NCBI RefSeq assembly: GCF_019352895.1
Contig: NZ_JAAAFX010000002.1
Span: forward strand, 1 to 33,970
Origin: Variovorax boronicumulans
GTDB lineage: Bacteria; Pseudomonadota; Gammaproteobacteria; Burkholderiales; Burkholderiaceae_C
Direction of reading: 5' to 3'
Length of the DNA stretch: 33,970 nt
This document shows, piece by piece, positions 31,101 to 33,970 of the stretch (positions within the stretch are counted from its first letter, which is position 1; each line of letters begins with the position of its first letter). The notes below the pieces were generated by a model. The model saw only the letters and a list, made by a program, of their open reading frames with translations, ran no database searches and was not told where the DNA came from. The position numbers and the translations under genes were made by a program.

Positions 31101-33970
31101 CCGCCTGGGTGCCGGAAGCGTCCAGGCGCGCACCTTCGCGCACGACCACGAACAGGTTGGCCGCGGTGGCGATGCCGGTGGCCGGGTCGATCGCGCCACC
31201 AATGACAATGCTGCCGCCCTGGTTCACCGTGCCGTAGCGCCGGCCCAGGCTGTCGACTGCGGTGCTCGCCCGCGCCGCCACATCCAGCACCGCGTGTTCA
31301 CCGACCCAGATCGAGCGGCCATGGCCCTGGGCTTCCACGCCTTCGGCCACGGTGGGCTGAACGCTGACGCCGCCCAGGGTGATGCTGCCGCCCCAGGCAT
31401 TCAGGGTGCCGTCCACCGTCAATTGGCCGATGCTGCGCACGCTGATGGACTGGCCCGGGTCGACGCTGATCTGCGCGCCCTGGCCGATGTGCGCTTGCGC
31501 CGAAGCCATCTGTGCCGCTGTCGACATCAGGGCGCCGACCTGCAGGCTCAGGCTGGCGCCCTTGCGTGCGGTCAGCAGTCCCTTGCCGGGGTTTTCCTGG
31601 TACGGGGGCGGTGTCCAGATTTCCAGCGCACTGCGCGGATCTGCGCCGCTGGCCACGCCCACGCCTTGCGCGCCTTCGCTGAGGCGGTACACCGGCGCCG
31701 TCACGGTGACCTGGGTGCCATCTGCGACCCGCAAGCCTTCATTGCCGGTGATGTCGTAGGCGGCGAAGCCCTTGTCGAAGAACCCGCTGTCGAGTTGCAA
31801 TGTCCCGGGTTGTGGCGCAACCACGGCATCGCTGATCAGCACCTTGCCGGCCTGCAGGCTCAGGCGGCCGCCGCCATTGACGCCATGGCCGCGCAATTCG
31901 CCGTCCAGCACCAGGCTGCCGCGGTTGTCGGCCACAAAGGCATTGGCCGCGAGCGTCAGGTCACCGCCCTTGCCGCCCGTGAGCCGGCCCTTGGCATCCA
32001 GTGCCGCGCCCGACGACACGTCCACCCTGCTGCCCGCTGCCAGCGTCACATCGCCGCTGCTGCGCAACGCCACAGTGCCACCGTTCAGGTAGGGCAGGCG
32101 GCTGCCGTCGCTGGCGTCGAGTCGCTGGTTGCTCCACAGCCCGCTGGCATCGAGCGTCGCACCTTCTGCCAGCGTCACACCCGCCGTCGTCCGCGCCGGC
32201 GCAGCCAGCGTCGTGTCCTCGATGCGCGCACTCGCACCGACCTGCGTCAGCACATTGCCCAGCCGGATCGTGCCGCCATGCACCGTCAGATCGGCGTTGA
32301 CGTCGATCTTTGGCCCATACAGCGTGATCTCGCCTGCGTGGCCCACCGTCAGATCGCTCTCGACGATGATGCTGTGGACCGCCGCAATCTTCACGCCGCC
32401 CAGGCCGAAGGCGTTCAACCGATCGGTGTCCAGGAACAGCGTGCCCTGCCGCTCCGGCGACAGCGCAGTGCGCAGGTCGAGCCCGGCGGCGATCTTCTCC
32501 GCGGTGTGGCCCAGGACGACGTTCCTCACGGTGTTCGCATCGCCGGTCAGCCGGTACTGGAGCGTGCCGCTGTCCTTGACGTGGTACGGGATGTAGCTGC
32601 CGACAGCCAGTTGGGCGCCGCGCGCCACCGCCTTCTGCGACTGGTCGTAGCCGTCGAGCCCGGCCTGCGCAGATTGCGTCTGGCGGCTTCCCTGGAAGGT
32701 GTGGCCCGCGATGTCGCCTTCGATCACCGCGCTCTTCGTCCCGACCACCAGCAGGCCGGCGTCGCGGCCCACCGTGTAGCCGCCCTCCAGCCTTCTCTGC
32801 GGCGCGATCAGCGGGCTGTAGAAGTACGCCGTGGCTTTCTTTCCCCAGCGTGCATGTTCCTCCTCGAAGCCCTTGTACAAGCCCGTGTAGAGCAGATCGC
32901 CCGGTGCCTTGCTCACTTCGTAAAGCCGGCCGTCCGCGCCCTTGAGCCAGCTCTGGTGGATGAAGCCGGTCTGCACATCGATCGTGCCACCGGAGAGGTT
33001 GATGGTCGAGCCGGCCTGGGTGACGACGTCGCCGCCGCCGAAGTTCACCACCCCGCCCTGCGCCATCCATTCGCCGACCGTGTGGCCTTGGGTTGCGAGA
33101 TAGCCGCCCACCTCCAGCAGGCCGCCGGCGGTGTACCAGCGGTCGCTTTCGTAGCCATTGGTGCCCTTGGGCACGAAGACCAGGCTGCGGCGATCGATCC
33201 ACACATCGTTGCTGTTGAGGCTCTTGCCGTCCCGGTTGACCGGGGCATCGCGCTGCTCGTTGCCCTGGATGTTGACCTTGACGTTGTTGGACGCCATCGT
33301 CACGTTCACGCCCACGGCGCCGGACACGTCGAGCAGGGCCCGTTCGCGCACCAGGCTGCGAACCGTGGCATTGACCGCGATCTGGCCGCCCGTGGCCAGC
33401 GTGAGCGACTCGCCCTGGAAGTCGACGCTGCCGCCACTGGTGATCTCGATGCGCGACTGGTCGCGGCGGTCGACCAGCGCCACGATGTTCTCTGCACCGC
33501 TCACCGCCGGGCTGCGCAGGCCGTCACGCTGGCTGTCCAGGGCCATCTTGTCGTCGCTGTCGATCACCGCCGCTGTGACGGCGCCCTGGCCGAGGACGAT
33601 CCTGCCGTCCGCGCCGAGGGCATTCAGGTGCACGGTGCCGCGCGTGTTGACGGTGGTGCTCGACAGCACGACGCCGTCCTGGTGCACCTCGCGGCCCGCG
33701 AGCGTGACGTCGCCCGTGGTGGCCGCGATCAGGCCGGCGTTGACCACCTTGCCGGCGGTGCTGCCGGCGTTGAGCGTCACGGTCGCTTCGTTGCCGCGCG
33801 TGGTGGAAGCCTGGTTGCCGTCGGTGCCCACGCCCTTGCGGATGGTGAAGCCGTCGCCCGCGGCCAGCAGCGCCTGGCCGCCGGGCGTGGAGATCGCCCC
33901 CGCGTTGCGCACCTCGCTGCCCATCAGCAGCACATAGCCGCCGCCCTGCGTGGCCGTCTTCGGCGCCGGG
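22105..33970 (-). CDS. Giant filamentous-hemagglutinin-family (TpsA, DUF3739-type) exoprotein, C-terminal part
   Basis: An uninterrupted frame of about 3,950 residues enters from the right edge; the signal peptide and TPS secretion domain lie outside. The chain is a typical beta-helix passenger of irregular ~20-residue strands rich in Gly, Val, Asn, Asp, Thr and Leu (GGDVTLESRHGNIRQAAGSL, LTLAAGSRVDVSSGAALDA). The last ~1,100 residues look like the DUF3739-type region of Burkholderiales/Pseudomonas hemagglutinins (FARSVYFAELQAGGREYNDA, GNVNLAALQVVNAANIQVKG). The C-terminus ends LTPAERQTLGL with no transmembrane or CDI-toxin-like domain evident. The only cysteines I see form three close pairs (near 25531-25548, 25636-25656 and 28684-28701). 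Its terminator and the TpsB gene follow directly. Likely surface adhesin or secreted virulence/biofilm factor; function is not shown by sequence. Confidence 0.93.
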   Translation of the reverse strand, partial: PAPKTATQGGGYVLLMGSEVRNAGAISTPGGQALLAAGDGFTIRKGVGTDGNQASTTRGNEATVTLNAGSTAGKVVNAGLIAATTGDVTLAGREVHQDGVVLSSTTVNTRGTVHLNALGADGRIVLGQGAVTAAVIDSDDKMALDSQRDGLRSPAVSGAENIVALVDRRDQSRIEITSGGSVDFQGESLTLATGGQIAVNATVRSLVRERALLDVSGAVGVNVTMASNNVKVNIQGNEQRDAPVNRDGKSLNSNDVWIDRRSLVFVPKGTNGYESDRWYTAGGLLEVGGYLATQGHTVGEWMAQGGVVNFGGGDVVTQAGSTINLSGGTIDVQTGFIHQSWLKGADGRLYEVSKAPGDLLYTGLYKGFEEEHARWGKKATAYFYSPLIAPQRRLEGGYTVGRDAGLLVVGTKSAVIEGDIAGHTFQGSRQTQSAQAGLDGYDQSQKAVARGAQLAVGSYIPYHVKDSGTLQYRLTGDANTVRNVVLGHTAEKIAAGLDLRTALSPERQGTLFLDTDRLNAFGLGGVKIAAVHSIIVESDLTVGHAGEITLYGPKIDVNADLTVHGGTIRLGNVLTQVGASARIEDTTLAAPARTTAGVTLAEGATLDASGLWSNQRLDASDGSRLPYLNGGTVALRSSGDVTLAAGSRVDVSSGAALDAKGRLTGGKGGDLTLAANAFVADNRGSLVLDGELRGHGVNGGGRLSLQAGKVLISDAVVAPQPGTLQLDSGFFDKGFAAYDITGNEGLRVADGTQVTVTAPVYRLSEGAQGVGVASGADPRSALEIWTPPPYQENPGKGLLTARKGASLSLQVGALMSTAAQMASAQAHIGQGAQISVDPGQSISVRSIGQLTVDGTLNAWGGSITLGGVSVQPTVAEGVEAQGHGRSIWVGEHAVLDVAARASTAVDSLGRRYGTVNQGGSIVIGGAIDPATGIATAANLFVVVREGARLDASGTQAVLDLPGAGAGVIASRGGSISLASNNGVYLDGALKASSGGAGAAGGTLNVALETPLYVEAATAGVRQAREVIVSAADPGTPLPVGSTAASAAGSLAYGHGRLTAAQVDAGGFDNLSLLSNGLISFDGDVSLRLGQSLNLYSGALALADGADRLSRVLLAAPSVRLAGVGNANAGTDSLVRPTVQGGVSTQGAAGVLRVEAANVLDVRDGVNLGAHAERSKALAGTVDRRAFDQAELSSQGDMRFLAGTTSQGKTVLTTQADLNLTAAQIYPATGAVAQVTAGFTGGDFDPARTLRIGRVGSAAPAQPYSVFGSLSLSASTIEQGGVLRAPMGKLTLGVNEGVTRSTKVIDLLPGSLTSVSAEGLVLPYGGTVDGVTWQYDGKQVQLLGVGGTSDSSNLVVGLQLSGRALNVQRDAVLDLSGGGELFGAAFVSGRGGSTDARYNPLLQIGADGRFSLPGLATNPVYAIVPGVQPGVAPSGGEAGATQPLVGQQIRIGAGVPGLPAGTYTLLPSTYALLPGAFRVEVNGRAPALVAAAATPRVSAMNNGSWSTDGVLSIAHTGLRDSLASQVIVTPAEVLRRYAQYNETRYADFVRADAARLGVPRAALEADAKTLGLELIAGRQGLGFIFDGKGRFKPAAGGFGAAVQVGSGAGGDIEIISDTAQASGVTSMVSVRASALNALGAARLVVGGQMSVRYGQGGNFVGFDTGNTAASVTLRQGATLAAPEVFLMTGRSADAIEIEQGASINTLGRGQAAYDSKDGFIYRPGDRSVLAVSNGRLQMLAPVSGNGFIGPGSILIGACKPAACGAETSLYSEGSIAFATTNRFVLDDSVRYGTRHLALAVGGINVGSAESLADAAARGVLPSGLTLNQQVMDRLLRGDTSTGAPALQSLALTAGQSLNFHGTTTLSTLDSAGRSLLDELLLTTPAIYGHGHAGDLALIQTGTLVWGGATSAPPAVVGNGAGTGSGTLELQARRIEFGQGPDAQPDGLTDNGRMTLGFANVHLNASERITANHKGSLAVHQSQGAYEAGKGFAYSGGNLTLRTPLLTGEAGSVNRISAGGALTVVAPASGAAAVDAAAIDALGAELLLAGRSVRIDTSVVLPSGKLTVSADEALILGAASRLDLAGRKVQINDVGKYSWGGDVTLESRHGNIRQAAGSLIDLSAQHNQGGLLKAVAVDAGAGWVDLQGQVRAGGSGHYDAGGTLVPYKAGGVDIRAQQLGDFAALNQRLNQGLVFGSRSFQIKQGSLVIGDELKSNQVNVSVDNGSLTVVGTIDASGERVGTIRLAGQHGLTLAGSAVLDAHGTALRVDSYGKIIDAPNRAVVELNSGEGRLTLAEGTRIDLRHGTAAAPGSGPGQYDGLARGTLELNAPRLNGNDVDIDARGPVDVRGARSIALNAVARYTDAPIGTEPSANGRPYQVIDQHYLDQKHALSEVFIDNALRNDGLMNGKLAGLNNGGYRDAFRLRPGVEIVTEGDLVVSGDLDLSGMRYASVNPHTPKTAVYGSGEVGSLVVRAGGNLDIYGSINDGFAPPPPTPDDNGWVLTPGLQGFGGDVIVPGPGVVLADGSAFPVGKTLNYALPIKATTLAQGTVLPTQGVLDAALTLPANTVLSAAVRDSAGTVLYAAGTLLKAPVLLAAGTRLDAGTVLTGAASLRAMTWPAGVPLPSRGPVTGSAADGVLLAGNLALRVGALIPYGTDLKLPDGALSVPLRTVTGALQRQNWAVAPMLAEGSQSWSLRLVSGADIQAADTRSIKPAFAGDLTLADTHYGIYETHDKKIIPGKPAQPGGAWYWDELAAELYGVEAGTPVPADFLDMCGEPGNCVLVKYVWNEDAAILGYTPGQPVLPNEESFCDDGFCVSQGEPTPAVPEQVIVGAVKRVSPVSQHFSVLRTGTGDLDLIASGNVSMQSPYGIYTAGTSSAARAGAAAADFNRARATAADGTVLGSAAKAHEALVDAGGASPYAAWYPDGGGNLLLRTGGSLTGDVWTPNAEAIMPNDGRTQINSANLGNWLWRQGTGDTAGVTPVPTSWWINFGTYVKGTSGGNSQFEDSQQIDLLPRLVGFTGVGTLGGGNLTLDLGGDGGMQVRRGHPDGLRAPRSEGLVLAVGSTGRVVDGRLLLTGGGDLDVRMGGDLNPGLDARATRVNTAATLSASYNQQTLNLNGVLTNLRGALTLQAGSLGGIALNYGSRMGDHDTKESRAYSPYTASLGTATGGITLMLGDATASLSTRGDLVLAGTGDPGRISTENTQAFSYNGSSYGAGFSWFSLWTERTAIDMFSAGGSLTPSQQTGSLGRNGSGTPLQGLNYSSSDGRFIFPAKLGVVAANGSIYLGPSALGSGPGPYNPTYSLLLAPSSQGRLAMLAGDSIYASGYAVDQSGESPASMPKPFAPAFMGELGGRNDPITNSGSDAVRASTQQGYTLFAFRSPTDPVRAAAQAEPARFYAQQGDIVGLRSGEILTFAGARQGQVRYEAAGPVWMRAGRDIVSSGTALGLPTFFPTLSGYNGDYGGDSRGNLFVHNSPTDVSVVSAGRDILYSAFLVAGPGTLEISAGRNILMEGKAAVVSLGPVVAGDLRPGASVVMQAGVGSGGLDELRFVTPYLDPANLAQSGVPLADQGGKVVKTYEAELVAWLAERYGFSGDGAAARRYYQALPSAQQRVFARSVYFAELQAGGREYNDADSPRYGSYLRGRNAIAALFPAQDAQGREVRYQGDITLYGGAGVNTLFGGDITLLTPGGRQVLGIEGKTPQPVAGVVPGVITQGAGDIHVYALGSILLGQSRIMTTFGGGILGWSAEGDINAGRGSKTTVVYTPPKRVYDSWGNVTLSSDVPSTGAGIATLAPIAEVPAGDIDLIAPLGTIDAGEAGIRVSGNVNLAALQVVNAANIQVKGQSVGIPTVAAVNVGALSNASAAASQAAGAAQEVLQRERLASRQALPSVFTVRVLGFGNEAVEGGGARPSDASPASPVGYRPGSAVQVLGQAGRVDEGARNQLTPAERQTLGL

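Overview
The window is GC-rich DNA (about two thirds G+C) with densely packed genes. Its porins, RpiR and MFS proteins and codon usage look like a betaproteobacterium of the order Burkholderiales. A Comamonadaceae such as Variovorax is my best guess, but the sequence does not settle it.

The right two thirds is one large system on the minus strand. It contains: a giant filamentous-hemagglutinin-type exoprotein that runs off the right edge (22105-33970); its own Rho-independent terminator; a ShlB/FhaC-type (TpsB) outer-membrane transporter (20212-21852); an ExbB-type proton channel fused to periplasmic DUF2341 and LamG-like domains (18285-20150); ExbD (17859-18269); a TonB-like protein (17120-17848); a large putative porin (15310-17070); a periplasmic coiled-coil protein (14577-15299); a periplasmic parvulin-type prolyl isomerase (13438-14388); a YbjN-like protein (12872-13396); and a small 84-residue protein (12612-12866). 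After a YhcG/DUF1016 nuclease-like gene and a CheB-like gene comes a minus-strand cell-surface-signalling operon: a barrel-less periplasmic STN-TonB protein (9882-10577), an ECF sigma factor (9361-9885) and a FecR-type anti-sigma factor (8254-9267). From memory, this gene content matches the VreA-VreI-VreR plus PdtA/PdtB-ExbB2-ExbD2 region of Pseudomonas aeruginosa (around PA0674-PA0701), here in a Burkholderiales-like setting. I infer that the sigma/anti-sigma unit controls an energised two-partner secretion machine.

The left part is more ordinary. A second hemagglutinin-type gene starts at 519 and leaves the window to the left, so the window lies between two such genes. Next is an AbiE-type toxin-antitoxin pair on the minus strand (693-2229). 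Then comes a plus-strand uptake cluster: an RpiR regulator (2320-3207), an MFS transporter (3401-4864), an Asp/Glu/hydantoin-racemase-family protein lacking both usual catalytic cysteines (4889-5557) and a porin (5704-6756). The 193-bp gap before the MFS gene carries three clear inverted repeats. A chromate-transporter gene chrA (6858-8228) follows and ends at a hairpin shared with the convergent anti-sigma gene.

No rRNA, tRNA, CRISPR array, insertion sequence or replication origin was recognised. No gene-free stretch exceeds about 270 bases.
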